33,462 nucleotides of DNA, taken from positions 1-33,462 of the forward strand of contig CAYRCC010000022.1 of assembly GCA_964422725.1 (NCBI GenBank), given 5' to 3'. The stretch comes from CAKSNH01 sp964422725. Lineage in GTDB: Bacteria; Bacillota; Clostridia; UBA1381. Positions 23,432 through 32,712 of the stretch are shown piece after piece; within the stretch, counting starts at the first letter, position 1; each line of letters begins with the position of its first letter. The translations under genes were made by a program, and so were the position numbers. The notes beneath the pieces are model-generated. The model searched no databases. It saw only the letters and a list, made by a program, of their open reading frames with translations, and had not been told where the DNA came from.

Positions 23432-24865
23432 TTATTGCTTATCAAAAATGATATTCCATTTTGCGCTCTTTTTCCCAACGCTTCCGTCGTCGACATATGA
23501 TGCATACATTTTATCGACTTTTATCTGCTCGGGTGAATTTTCGTATTTTCTTAAAGTTTCGTCAAGAGCATCAATAAAAGCCGTTGTCATAGATGTTTCC
23601 GACATAATAGAATACGAACGCAGTACCTGAATGTATTTTGTTATATGTCCGTCTGAAATTTCCATACTTACCGCGTGAGTATTATTTGCGGTATTTATAT
23701 TTACGGGCAGACCGTCAATCATATAGTCAAAATGCAGTTTTGTGACGGTGTTGTTTACAAATTCGTCCGTTAAGTCGGACGACAAATACAAATTTCGGCT
23801 GACTGAAATTTCGTTGTTTACAATATCCATAAAGTCAGCCGCCATACAAACGGTGTTGTAATTCGACACAAGAGCATCTTTTTCCAATTCTATTCCCGTA
23901 CCCGGCGATGTCGCGCTGAACTCCAAAACTCCGTCGGGTGAAAGTTTCAATATCGCATCATTTTCCACAAATACAATAGTGCCGTTAGCTTCGGTGTATT
24001 TATGCATTGTATCGGAATTTATGTCAAAAATATTCAAAAGTCTGTCAATTATATGCGTGTTTGCGGTGCCGTCAACGTCAATTACGGGGTTTGACGACAA
24101 TATCACATTATACGACTGCGGCGTACTGAAAATAGGTATCATCGGTGAAAGTATAGCTTTTTGGTTGCCTTGATCCAAAAGAAGCTCAAACGAGTAGTTT
24201 ATGATATTATCCGAGCCGGAATCGTCACTGTTTTGCTGAAAACCCTCTATAAACTCATCAAGTTCATCGGCATTTAATCCGGTGCTGATTTTGTAATACG
24301 TATTATCGCTGCCGTTTTTAATGTACACAAATATTTCCGAGGAGGAATTATCCGCCGATATAACAACATCTGTAACAGTGTCTGTGACAGATGACAGCGG
24401 CGTTTCGCCTACACCGAAAAAATTGGCAAACAGTTTTGTGCCGTACTCCGAATTGTAGCTCAGATAAACGGATTTTGCGGTTAAAATCGAATACCATTCA
24501 TCTTGTGTTACCGCCGATACAAAACGCGCATTAAGCGAAAGTGCCGACAAAAGTATTTGCGACGACAGCTTATTTGCGGCAGAAAATAATTCATGGGTAG
24601 GGGATAGGGCAAAGCGCGTTGATTGATATCCGGTGTTTATTATGATTTGTTTCGGTGTGGTTATATGTGTTTTGGAATCGTAATATGTATCATCATTATT
24701 AAATATATTTTCAAAAAATTTCACTATATACGAATTTTTAACATTAACAAAAAAATTATAGCCGGACGGCCATAATTTTTTATTGTTCCATATTTTACTG
24801 TTTAATCCCAAATTGGATATTACAAGCACTATCAAAATAATGCTTTTAATGCGTTCTTTTTTCAT
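23432..24865 (-). CDS. yycH: WalRK regulatory protein YycH-like
   Basis: 477 residues from ATG 24865. The start MKKERIKSIILIVLVISNLGLNSKIW fits the conserved YycH opening (xERxKSIxLxxLVxxS...W); an ATG four codons upstream (24877) is possible, but neither has a strong ribosome-binding site. A single N-terminal membrane helix (about 7-24) anchors a large extracytoplasmic part with YycH features (YLSYNSEYGTKLFANFF, IYFVENDAILKLSPDG-like strands, HFDYMIDGLPVNI). With YycI it forms a membrane complex that modulates the WalK kinase controlling cell-wall hydrolases. It follows the small secreted protein gene almost directly and precedes yycI by ten bases. Confidence 0.8.
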   Translation of the reverse strand: MKKERIKSIILIVLVISNLGLNSKIWNNKKLWPSGYNFFVNVKNSYIVKFFENIFNNDDTYYDSKTHITTPKQIIINTGYQSTRFALSPTHELFSAANKLSSQILLSALSLNARFVSAVTQDEWYSILTAKSVYLSYNSEYGTKLFANFFGVGETPLSSVTDTVTDVVISADNSSSEIFVYIKNGSDNTYYKISTGLNADELDEFIEGFQQNSDDSGSDNIINYSFELLLDQGNQKAILSPMIPIFSTPQSYNVILSSNPVIDVDGTANTHIIDRLLNIFDINSDTMHKYTEANGTIVFVENDAILKLSPDGVLEFSATSPGTGIELEKDALVSNYNTVCMAADFMDIVNNEISVSRNLYLSSDLTDEFVNNTVTKLHFDYMIDGLPVNINTANNTHAVSMEISDGHITKYIQVLRSYSIMSETSMTTAFIDALDETLRKYENSPEQIKVDKMYASYVDDGSVGKKSAKWNIIFDKQ

Positions 24866-24881
24866 AGCACCACTCATATTA

Positions 24882-25337
24882 TCAATTAAAGAAGTTTCGT
24901 ATAGTTACCGTAATGCCCTTGAGCTTGTCAACCGTACTTTTCTTGATTTTGTTAATGCTTATATTTACGACCTGGTCATCATAAGCGTTTGCGGCGTAAA
25001 CCTTAAATGAATTGGACGTTGAATCCAAATCAACAACCGTACTGTACAAACCGCTTGCACCTATCTGCGTTTCACCCTTTACCAAAGCATATGCACCCGT
25101 TGCGGCATTATATTTGTAGATTTTGATACGTGTTCCCGCACTGCCGACCGCGGAAATTGTATATGTCCTGTCCGAGGTGGATGCATAACATGACTCCGGT
25201 CTTTTTATATAAATCAAATCATTTCTTGAACCCACAGCATTTGCCGGAATTGCATTACCGTAATCCGCAAAAGCGGTTGAGGTGAACGCAAATAACGAAA
25301 AAATAATCAATGCAATTGCCGATATTCTTTTTATCAT
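24882..25337 (-). CDS. Small secreted protein of unknown function within the wal locus
   Basis: 151 residues from ATG 25337, set by AAGGAGG seven bases upstream. It has a clear signal peptide (MIKRISAIALIIFSLFAFTS then TAFA, cleavage after about residue 24). The mature part (about 127 residues) has a serine- and tyrosine-rich beta-type stretch (YTISAVGSAGTRIKIYKYNAATGAYALVKG, GASGLYSTVVDLDSTSNSFKVYAAN) that looks like one beta-sandwich domain, then a basic tail (INKIKKSTVDKLKGITVTIRNFFN). No catalytic motif or cysteine pair beyond a single Cys, and no wall anchor. I do not recognise the family. It lies between walK and yycH with its own promoter, and a WalR-box match overlaps the -35. yycH starts four to sixteen bases after its stop codon. 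Confidence 0.75.
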   Translation of the reverse strand: MIKRISAIALIIFSLFAFTSTAFADYGNAIPANAVGSRNDLIYIKRPESCYASTSDRTYTISAVGSAGTRIKIYKYNAATGAYALVKGETQIGASGLYSTVVDLDSTSNSFKVYAANAYDDQVVNISINKIKKSTVDKLKGITVTIRNFFN

Positions 25338-25379
25338 GGCCAAACCTCCTTAAATGATATTACCATATCACACAGTATT

Positions 25380-25408
25380 ATTATAACATTATTATTGTTA
25401 CAATTCAA
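25380..25408 (-). promoter_or_regulatory. Internal promoter for the secreted protein-yycH-yycI unit
   Basis: Minus strand TTGAAT (25403-25408), 17-bp spacer, TATAAT (25380-25385), about 40 bases before the start codon. Confidence 0.65.
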
Positions 25409-25413
25409 TTACA
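25397..25413 (-). promoter_or_regulatory. WalR (YycF) binding-site match
   Basis: Minus strand TGTAAT-TGAAT-TGTAAC, an exact match to the WalR direct-repeat consensus TGTWAH-N5-TGTWAH. It overlaps the -35 hexamer of the promoter at 25380-25408, which would favour repression by WalR there, unless another start site is used. Confidence 0.6.
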
Positions 25414-25476
25414 GATAATTAACGATATAACAACATTCAGACCGCAGACAAGATTGTTTTGATTATAACAAGGCAC

Positions 25477-25504
25477 AAAAAACATTTTTTGAAATGCTGT
25501 CTGC
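25477..25504 (-). terminator. Weak hairpin after walK
   Basis: On the minus strand CATTT (rc of 25492-25496) pairs with AAATG (rc of 25483-25487) and is followed by six T (25477-25482). The stem is only 5 bp. A longer arm pair GCAGACA (25444-25450) and TGTCTGC (25498-25504) surrounds it. It may partly end the walR-walK transcript. Confidence 0.35.
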
Positions 25505-25509
25505 ATCTG

Positions 25510-27273
25510 TTATACTGTCGGCAAAGAAATAATTACCTCCGTACCCTTATCCGGTTCACTGGCAATTGAGATATTTCCGCCGAACGATTCGACAATCTGC
25601 TTTGCTATTGCAAGTCCAAGACCTGTGCCGCCCGTATCTCGCGAACGCGCCTTATCCACGCGGTAAAAACGTTCAAAAACTCTTGAAATGTTTTCTTTAG
25701 GAATGCCTATGCCGTTGTCGATTACTTTAATATAAATGTCGTTATAGAGTCTGCCGGTGTAAATTTCGATGTTTCCGCCTTCGGGGGTGTATTTAATGGC
25801 GTTGCTGACAATGTTTATAACAACCTGTTCCAGCTTATCGCGGTCACCCTTGAACGGCGGAGTGTCGGTAATCGGACGGTACGACAATGTCTGATTTTTA
25901 TTCTTTGCATTTATTATCATTTTATCCACAACATTCTCAAGCAGCTGTTTTATATCTATACGCTCAGCCTTTTTCGGTTCTTCGTTTTTGTGGTCAAGGT
26001 GCGAAAGAGTGAGTAAATCTTTGACGATTCGTGTCATTCTGTCCGCCTCGGATTCGATTACACCGAGAAAACGTTCCTCTGTTGCACGGTCATCAATAGG
26101 GTTTTCTATTAAGGTTTCGGCGTATGATTTTATTGTTGTAAGAGGTGTACGCAGTTCGTGCGATACATTTGCGACAAACTCGCGGCGCGAAAGCTCCAGT
26201 TTTTGCTCTTTTGTGGAGTCGTGCAAAACCGCAATAATTCCGGCGGCTTTCTCTTCGTTTGTGAACGTTGCAAAATTGATTCGCAGAAACTGCTCACCCT
26301 CCAAAGACAGCTGACGTTCGATTATTCCTTCATTTTTTATATACAGCAAATCCCCTATTGTAATTTTCGCATCAAGCCGCTTAAACAATTCGTCAAACAC
26401 TATGGAATCCGGATCATCAATGGCAAGCAGTTTCTGCGCGGTAGGGTTAATGTGTATGAGCTTGCCGTCAAGGTTAAATGCAAGAACGCCGTCGGTCATA
26501 TTGCGCAAAATCGTTTCCACCTTTGTTTTTTCGCTGTTGACTTCGTCAATCGTATCCTGAAGTGCCGACGACATAAAACGAAAGGTGTTTGACAGTGTGC
26601 CGATTTCGTCTTTTGAATCGGAATAAGGAATATTTTCAAAGTTGCCGCTTGCAAGTTTTTCCGCTGTTTTTGTCAGCTTCATTATAGGTACGGTAATAGT
26701 TCTCGAAAGCAAATACCCCACAGCAATCGCTATCACTCCGGCATATACCAGTGCTTGCAGCATAAGAGTGAACATACTTTGCATAGTGCCTTGCAGCTCA
26801 TTTTTCATATCCTTTATGTAGACTATATATTTTGCAACGGTGCCCGCCTTTACAGGTACGGCATAATCCATATAGTCACGTTCGGGATTTACGAGATTTC
26901 CTTTTCTTCCGGTCATTGCGGTTATTATGTTGTCTGTTTTTTCGAGTCTTTTCGCCTTAGTTGTGTCCGAAGCGGACAGTACAGCACCGGTTTTGGCATC
27001 GAGAATACAATAAAATCGGTACGAGTCAATACCCAAAGGACCGGTATAGGAAAAAATCATCTGCGAAAGATTATCGAGAGAATTTTCTTCGACTGCAATT
27101 TCTTCAAGCTGTGTCACAAAATCATCGGAAAACAGCCGCTCCATGGTAACCGAAAAATCTTTATTGTAATATTCGGCTATATTTATTATCAAAAAAGAAC
27201 CCATAACCATAATAACCGATAATATCAGCAAAACAAATATTGTTACGATTTTCCATTGTATGCTTTTAAACAT
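25510..27273 (-). CDS. walK: Sensor histidine kinase WalK
   Basis: 587 residues. TM1 at 8-31, an extracytoplasmic sensor region (32-167), TM2 at 168-190, HAMP (191-243), PAS (about 250-350, ILRNMTDGVLAFNLDGKLIHINPTAQ), HisKA with the phospho-acceptor His372 in VANVSHELRTPLTT, and HATPase with NAIKYTPEGG, DNGIGIP and GTGLGLAIAKQIV. This is the WalK (YycG) architecture of low-GC Gram-positives, the essential kinase that couples cell-wall synthesis and hydrolase expression by phosphorylating WalR. It follows walR after 24 bp in the same transcript. Between it and yycH lies a secreted-protein gene not usual in the wal operon. Confidence 0.92.
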   Translation of the reverse strand: MFKSIQWKIVTIFVLLILSVIMVMGSFLIINIAEYYNKDFSVTMERLFSDDFVTQLEEIAVEENSLDNLSQMIFSYTGPLGIDSYRFYCILDAKTGAVLSASDTTKAKRLEKTDNIITAMTGRKGNLVNPERDYMDYAVPVKAGTVAKYIVYIKDMKNELQGTMQSMFTLMLQALVYAGVIAIAVGYLLSRTITVPIMKLTKTAEKLASGNFENIPYSDSKDEIGTLSNTFRFMSSALQDTIDEVNSEKTKVETILRNMTDGVLAFNLDGKLIHINPTAQKLLAIDDPDSIVFDELFKRLDAKITIGDLLYIKNEGIIERQLSLEGEQFLRINFATFTNEEKAAGIIAVLHDSTKEQKLELSRREFVANVSHELRTPLTTIKSYAETLIENPIDDRATEERFLGVIESEADRMTRIVKDLLTLSHLDHKNEEPKKAERIDIKQLLENVVDKMIINAKNKNQTLSYRPITDTPPFKGDRDKLEQVVINIVSNAIKYTPEGGNIEIYTGRLYNDIYIKVIDNGIGIPKENISRVFERFYRVDKARSRDTGGTGLGLAIAKQIVESFGGNISIASEPDKGTEVIISLPTV

Positions 27274-27297
27274 ATATATTCATACCGCTTTCATAAA

Positions 27298-27987
27298 TTA
27301 TTTGTTAAAATAGTATCCCACTCCGCGTTTTGTCAGGATATATTTCGGCGCACTCGGGTCATCTTCTATTTTTTCGCGCAAACGTCTGACCGTAACGTCA
27401 ACGGTACGCACATCGCCGTAATACTCATATTCCCACACACTGCTTAAAAGTGTTTCGCGCGAGAATATTTTGTCCGGCTGCATTGCGAGGAATTTCAAAA
27501 GATTAAATTCCCTTGCGGTAATTTCAATGATTTGACCGTTCTTTTTCACTTCATAGCGTTCGGTGTTTATTGAAAGGTCGCCCGAGGTGATAATGCCGCT
27601 TTCGACAACTTCGGATTTGTCGGCAACGCTTCTTCTCAGGTTTGCCTTTATTCTTGCGGAAAGTTCTCTTACCGAAAACGGTTTTGTCATATAATCGTCC
27701 GCGCCGAGTTCAAGACCCAGTATTTTGTCTACCTCTTCTTCGCGCGCCGTAAGCATAATTATCGGAACAGACGACTTTTCACGCACCATTTTACATACGT
27801 CAAAGCCGTCAAGTTTAGGGAGCATTACGTCAAGCAGTATCAAATCGGGGGATTTGTTCAGTGCCAGCGATAACCCCTCCGCACCGTCGTAAGCCTCAAG
27901 TATGGTGTACCCCTCTTTTTGGAGATTAAACTTTATAATGTCAACAATATGCTGTTCGTCTTCAATGATAAGTATTGTTTTATCCAT
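27298..27987 (-). CDS. walR: Response regulator WalR
   Basis: 229 residues from ATG 27987, set by CGGGAGGA eight bases upstream; the frame extends further 5' without a ribosome-binding site. OmpR/PhoB type: receiver domain with acidic pocket Glu9-Asp10, phosphorylated Asp53 in LILLDVMLP, Thr80 and Lys102, then a winged-helix DNA-binding domain (EITAREFNLLKFLAMQPDKIFSRETLLSSVWEYEYYGDVRTVDVTVRRLREKIE in outline). The segment YGDVRTVDVTVRRLREKIEDDPS is characteristic of WalR/YycF. It controls autolysins and wall metabolism through TGTWAH-N5-TGTWAH boxes, one of which occurs in this locus at 25397-25413. First gene of the wal locus, divergent from the histidine phosphatase. Confidence 0.93.
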   Translation of the reverse strand: MDKTILIIEDEQHIVDIIKFNLQKEGYTILEAYDGAEGLSLALNKSPDLILLDVMLPKLDGFDVCKMVREKSSVPIIMLTAREEEVDKILGLELGADDYMTKPFSVRELSARIKANLRRSVADKSEVVESGIITSGDLSINTERYEVKKNGQIIEITAREFNLLKFLAMQPDKIFSRETLLSSVWEYEYYGDVRTVDVTVRRLREKIEDDPSAPKYILTKRGVGYYFNK

Positions 27988-28085
27988 TTTCAAATCCTCC
28001 CGAAATTTATGATATATATTCCGCAGATGCCGATTTTGCCTATACATATAATGTCAAACAAATTAAAGCAGCTACATACTATTAT

Positions 28086-28114
28086 ATTTTATCAAAAATA
28101 TACAATTACTGCAA
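28086..28114 (-). promoter_or_regulatory. Probable walR promoter
   Basis: Minus strand TTGCAG (28109-28114), 17-bp spacer, TAAAAT (28086-28091). Confidence 0.5.
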
Positions 28115-28196
28115 GCAAATTTTTATGTTTTTTAACACAATATATTAATTTTTTTGTTTAAATTATTACATATACTGAAATTTCAGCAAAACTGTC

Positions 28197-28225
28197 TTGC
28201 ACAAAATTCAAATTTGTGGTACGAT
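28197..28225 (+). promoter_or_regulatory. Probable promoter of the histidine phosphatase gene
   Basis: TTGCAC (28197-28202), 17-bp spacer, TACGAT (28220-28225). Confidence 0.4.
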
Positions 28226-28268
28226 TATATCAAATCGTATTTATGAATTGATAAAGGAAGTGTACCTA

Positions 28269-28868
28269 TTGACGGAATTGTATATTGTACGTCACGGTCA
28301 AACCGATTCAAATGTACGCAATACTTACTTGGGGCATACGGACATTGAGTTGAACGGTGTCGGTTTAAAGCAAGCCGAAAAGCTTGCAAAAAAACTTGCC
28401 GCGGTGAAATTCGATGCTCTTTACACCAGTCCGCTTACCAGAGCCGTGCAGACTGCCGAGGCAATAGCAAACGAGCAGGGCGGTCCGGTTATGACTATGA
28501 ACTACGGTATCATAGAACGCGACTTTGGAATATGGGACAATCTTACATATGACGAAATTGTAAAAAAGAGTCCCGAGGAGAGTAAGCAGTGGCTTGAAAA
28601 CTGGGTTGATTATGTGATACCCGACGGCGAAAGTGCAAATCAGGTGCACGAGCGTGTCGGAAAAACCATTGACAAAATAATTGCGCAAAACCCCGACAAA
28701 AAAATAGCTGTGGTAACGCATTTGGGGGTAATAAGGCATATGATTGCGCATTTGCTCAAAATGGAAGTGAAGGACAGCTGGCATTTTACAGCCGACAACT
28801 GTTCCGTATCGACAATTCGGCTTGACGGCGCAAACACGCTTGTTACGGGATTAAACTGTAAATTGTAA
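28269..28868 (+). CDS. Histidine phosphatase family protein (phosphoglycerate mutase/CobC-like)
   Basis: 199 residues with a TTG start at 28269, chosen because AAAGGAAG (28253-28260) lies eight bases upstream and the protein then opens MTELYIVRHGQTDSN, the normal family start. The catalytic RHG motif has His9 as phospho-acceptor. Further motifs are YTSPLTRAVQTAEAI, the acid/base region IERDFGIWDNLTYDEI and the second catalytic His in VVTHLGVIRHM. Members dephosphorylate small phosphorylated metabolites (for example alpha-ribazole phosphate) or act as phosphoglycerate mutases; substrate here unknown, and no cobalamin gene is nearby. Divergent from walR and followed by purL after 90 bp. Confidence 0.85.
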   Translation: MTELYIVRHGQTDSNVRNTYLGHTDIELNGVGLKQAEKLAKKLAAVKFDALYTSPLTRAVQTAEAIANEQGGPVMTMNYGIIERDFGIWDNLTYDEIVKKSPEESKQWLENWVDYVIPDGESANQVHERVGKTIDKIIAQNPDKKIAVVTHLGVIRHMIAHLLKMEVKDSWHFTADNCSVSTIRLDGANTLVTGLNCKL

Positions 28869-28911
28869 ACTATTTGCGGTTTTTGCAAGGCAAAGACTGC
28901 AAATTAAATTT

Positions 28912-28921
28912 CTGGTATAAA
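28912..28921 (+). promoter_or_regulatory. Extended -10 candidate before purL
   Basis: CTGGTATAAA, a TGn-TATAAA extended -10 about 40 bases before the purL start, without a recognisable -35. The 90-base leader is too short to hold a purine riboswitch before the start codon. Confidence 0.3.
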
Positions 28922-28958
28922 ATTTAGCCGTCAGCGGCGGCGGAAACGGAGTGGAATA

Positions 28959-31900
28959 ATGGCAAATACAGTCAGAAGAATTTATGTTGAAAAGAAAAAG
29001 GGCTTTGATGTCGAAGCACAGGGGGTTTTGGCGGATTTGAAAGAAAATCTGTCGCTTACCGGACTCGAAAATGTAAGAGTTTTAAACAGATACGATGTTT
29101 CGGGTATGTCGGACGAAGAGTATCAAAAAGCGAGAGGACTCATCTTTTCCGAGCCGCCTGTAGATTATGCATACGACGAGGATTTTGCGATGAATGCCGG
29201 TGAAAAGGTGTTCGCGGTTGAATATCTGCCGGGACAGTTTGACCAGAGGGCAGCGTCGGCGGAGGAATGTTCGTCGATACTTACGCAGAAAGAACGTCCT
29301 ATAATAAAAACGGCAAAAGTCTACATTTTAGCCGGTGATATTACAGATGCCGATGTTGAAAGGGTAAAGCATTATATAATCAATCCGGTCGAGGCGAGAG
29401 AGGCGAGCCTTGAAAAGCCGGAAAATCTTGATTTTTCGGCGCAAGTGCCTGCTGATGTTGCGGTTGCCGACGGCTTTATCGGTATGGACAGTGCCGCACT
29501 TGAAAAGATGGTTTCGGATATGGGATTTGCGATGGACTCGGACGATTTGAAATTCTGTCAGACATATTTTCGCGATACCGAAAAACGTGACCCTACAATC
29601 ACAGAGCTGAGAATGATAGACACATATTGGTCGGATCACTGCCGTCATACTACATTCTCAACGCGAATCAATAACGTAAAAATTAACGACGGCAAGTACG
29701 CCGACGTAATAAAGAGTGCGTATGACGAATATGTACGCGCAAAGGGCGAGCTGTACGCACCTGACAGGGACACCTGTCTTATGAATATGGCTACCATAAT
29801 TGTAAAGCAGCTTAAAAAGCAGGGCAAGCTGAAAGAAATAGATGAATCCGAAGAAATTAACGCGTGCAGTATAGTGGCTGAGATTGATGTTGACGGTAAA
29901 AATGAAGAATGGCTGATTATGTTCAAAAACGAAACGCATAATCACCCGACGGAGATAGAGCCGTTCGGCGGCGCGGCAACATGTCTTGGCGGTGCTATTC
30001 GTGATCCGTTGTCGGGACGTTCGTATGTGTATCAGGCAATGCGTGTTACAGGCAGCGGCGATCCGCGTGTTTCTCTTGAAAACACAACAAACGGAAAGCT
30101 TATGCAAAGAAAAATCACAAAAGGTGCCGCAAACGGATACAGCTCATACGGAAATCAAATCGGTCTTGCAACAGGGCAGGTTGCCGAAATTTATCACGAG
30201 GGATATATTGCAAAGCGTATGGAAATAGGTGCGGTTATCGGTGCGGCACCTAAGAAAAACGTTATCCGCGAAGTACCGGCAAAGGGAGATGTGATAATTC
30301 TTTTGGGCGGCAGAACGGGGCGTGACGGCTGCGGCGGTGCGACGGGTTCGTCGAAGGCGCATACGGAAGAATCCATAATGACGTGCGGTTCTGAGGTTCA
30401 AAAGGGTAATCCGCCGGTTGAGAGAAAAATTCAAAGACTGTTCAGAGATGAAAAGGTTACAACCCTTATAAAGCGGTGTAACGATTTCGGTGCCGGCGGT
30501 GTATCGGTTGCCATCGGTGAGCTTGCGGACGGTCTTGTGATAGATTTGGACAAAGTGCCTAAAAAATATGACGGTCTTGACGGTACGGAGCTTGCAATAA
30601 GTGAGTCGCAGGAAAGAATGGCTGTCGTTGTAAGAAAGAATGATGCGGATAAGTTTATAAAATATGCAAACGAGGAAAATCTTGAGGCAACATTGGTTGC
30701 GGAGGTTACCGACGAAAACCGTCTTGTTATGAATTGGAGAGGCAAAACCATATGTGATATCTCAAGAGATTTTCTCAACACAAACGGTGTTACGAAAAAT
30801 GCGGACGTTGAGGTTGTTCTGCCTGACGAAAACGAAAGTTTCTTTAAGACAGCCGATACTGACGATGTAAAAGCGAAATGGTTTGAAACCTTGTCGGAAC
30901 TTAATGTTTGTTCACAGAAAGGACTTTCGGAAAAGTTTGACAGTACAATAGGCGCAAATACGGTATTGATGCCGTTCGGCGGAAAATATCAGCTTACTCC
31001 TACAGAGGGTATGGTTGCGAAAATTCCGGTGTTGGGTGCAAATACAAATAAGGCAACCGTAATGACGTTCGGATATAACCCTGACTTGTCGTCTTGGAGT
31101 ACGTATCACGGCTCTACGTTTGCTATTGTTGAATCGGTGTCGAAGGCTGTTGCTTTGGGTGCTGATTACAAAACTATATATTTGACATTCCAGGAGTATT
31201 TTGAAAGACTCGGAAACGATGCAAAACGCTGGGGCAAACCGTTCTCGGCACTTTTGGGTGCATATAAAACACAGCTTGAGCTGGGTATTGCGGCTATCGG
31301 CGGTAAGGACTCAATGAGCGGCAGTTTTAACGATATGGACGTACCGCCGACACTTACGTCTTTTGCGGTTGCATTGATTGAGGCGGATAAAGCCGTTTCA
31401 ACGGAATTGAAACGCACAGACAGCAAAATCGTACTTTTGAAAGCTGAAAGAGATAACAATGATTTGCCGGTATTCGACTCGCTGAAGGCTATGTACGACA
31501 AGGTACACAAGCTCATCACAGTCGGTAAGGTATATGCCTCCGGCGTGGTGAAAGGATTTGGACTTTGCGATATAATCAGCAAAATGAGTTTCGGTAATAT
31601 GATTGGCGTTAAATTTGCAGATAACGTAACTAACGATATGCTGTTCGGTGCTGACATAGGTTCGATTGTGCTTGAGGTTGCAAAGGATACGGAGATTGAC
31701 GGCGCGGTTACTGTTGCGTATACACAGCCGGAGAAAGAATTTGTTATAGGCGAAGTTGCCATTTCAATGGACGAGGCTGTAAAGGCTTGGACAAAGCCGC
31801 TTGAAAAAGTATTCCCGACAAAAGCCGGAAACTTTGATAAAGAACCGGAAACATACAGTTATGACAACAGAAACATAACAGTTGCGACAGAAAAATTCGC

Positions 31901-32699
31901 AAAGCCAAGAATATTTATTCCGGTATTTCCGGGTACAAACTGTGAATATGATACCGCAAAGGCGTTTGAAAAGGCGGGCGGTGTTGCAGATGTGTTTGTA
32001 ATTCGGAATTTAACGTCGGACGATGTTATGTATTCGATGGCAGAAATGAAAAAGCGAATAGACAACTCGCAGATTGTTATGATTCCGGGCGGTTTCAGCG
32101 GCGGTGACGAGCCTGACGGTTCAGGTAAATTTATTGCTACCGCGTTCAGAAATCCGCAGGTTAAAGATGCTGTTATGAATATGCTCAAAAACCGCGACGG
32201 ACTTATGCTGGGTATATGTAACGGTTTCCAGGCACTTATCAAGCTCGGTTTGGTGCCGTACGGCGAAATCCGCGATATGGACGACACGTCACCTACGCTT
32301 ACATTTAATACAATAGGTCGTCACGTATCATGTATGGTAACCACAAGAATTGCTTCAAACAAGTCACCGTGGTTTGCAAACACGAATGTCGGTGATTTAC
32401 ATACAATTGCGGTGTCACACGGCGAGGGCAGATTTATTGCCTCAGATGCACAAATTGCAGCTCTTGCGCAAAACGGTCAAATCGCTACACAGTATGTAAC
32501 GCTTGACGGTAAGGCAACATATGATATTGCTTACAACCCTAACGGCTCGGTTATGGCGATTGAGGGTATTACAAGTCCTGACGGAAGAGTTTTGGGTAAG
32601 ATGGGACATAGCGAACGTATCGGTTCGGATATTGTGAGAAATGTACCGGGTGAAAAGGACCAGAAACTGTTTGAATCAGGAGTTGCGTATTTTAAATAA
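28959..32699 (+). CDS. purL: Phosphoribosylformylglycinamidine synthase, single-chain PurL
   Basis: 1246 residues, the long form that fuses PurS-, PurL- and PurQ-like parts. It makes FGAM from FGAR, ATP and glutamine in purine biosynthesis. An N-terminal PurS-like region (about 1-150) is followed by the synthetase core with the ATP-site segment YWSDHCRHTTFSTRI, KNETHNHPTEIEPFGGAATC and the loop GGRTGRDGCGGATGSSKA. The C-terminal class I glutaminase starts at about 985 (RIFIPVFPGTNCEYD) with nucleophile Cys1087 in LGICNGFQ and His1217/Glu1219 in MGHSER. GGAGTGG precedes the start. Firmicutes such as Bacillus use separate purS, purL and purQ, whereas the fused form is seen in many Clostridia and proteobacteria. 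No other pur gene is in the window. Confidence 0.95.
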   Translation: MANTVRRIYVEKKKGFDVEAQGVLADLKENLSLTGLENVRVLNRYDVSGMSDEEYQKARGLIFSEPPVDYAYDEDFAMNAGEKVFAVEYLPGQFDQRAASAEECSSILTQKERPIIKTAKVYILAGDITDADVERVKHYIINPVEAREASLEKPENLDFSAQVPADVAVADGFIGMDSAALEKMVSDMGFAMDSDDLKFCQTYFRDTEKRDPTITELRMIDTYWSDHCRHTTFSTRINNVKINDGKYADVIKSAYDEYVRAKGELYAPDRDTCLMNMATIIVKQLKKQGKLKEIDESEEINACSIVAEIDVDGKNEEWLIMFKNETHNHPTEIEPFGGAATCLGGAIRDPLSGRSYVYQAMRVTGSGDPRVSLENTTNGKLMQRKITKGAANGYSSYGNQIGLATGQVAEIYHEGYIAKRMEIGAVIGAAPKKNVIREVPAKGDVIILLGGRTGRDGCGGATGSSKAHTEESIMTCGSEVQKGNPPVERKIQRLFRDEKVTTLIKRCNDFGAGGVSVAIGELADGLVIDLDKVPKKYDGLDGTELAISESQERMAVVVRKNDADKFIKYANEENLEATLVAEVTDENRLVMNWRGKTICDISRDFLNTNGVTKNADVEVVLPDENESFFKTADTDDVKAKWFETLSELNVCSQKGLSEKFDSTIGANTVLMPFGGKYQLTPTEGMVAKIPVLGANTNKATVMTFGYNPDLSSWSTYHGSTFAIVESVSKAVALGADYKTIYLTFQEYFERLGNDAKRWGKPFSALLGAYKTQLELGIAAIGGKDSMSGSFNDMDVPPTLTSFAVALIEADKAVSTELKRTDSKIVLLKAERDNNDLPVFDSLKAMYDKVHKLITVGKVYASGVVKGFGLCDIISKMSFGNMIGVKFADNVTNDMLFGADIGSIVLEVAKDTEIDGAVTVAYTQPEKEFVIGEVAISMDEAVKAWTKPLEKVFPTKAGNFDKEPETYSYDNRNITVATEKFAKPRIFIPVFPGTNCEYDTAKAFEKAGGVADVFVIRNLTSDDVMYSMAEMKKRIDNSQIVMIPGGFSGGDEPDGSGKFIATAFRNPQVKDAVMNMLKNRDGLMLGICNGFQALIKLGLVPYGEIRDMDDTSPTLTFNTIGRHVSCMVTTRIASNKSPWFANTNVGDLHTIAVSHGEGRFIASDAQIAALAQNGQIATQYVTLDGKATYDIAYNPNGSVMAIEGITSPDGRVLGKMGHSERIGSDIVRNVPGEKDQKLFESGVAYFK

Positions 32700-32712
32700 T
32701 ATGTAAAAATGT

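Noticed and set aside
28869..28958. Possible purine or PRPP riboswitch before purL
   Set aside because: The leader is only about 90 bases to the start codon with the candidate -10 at 28916, leaving no room for an aptamer, and no conserved purine-riboswitch core was seen.
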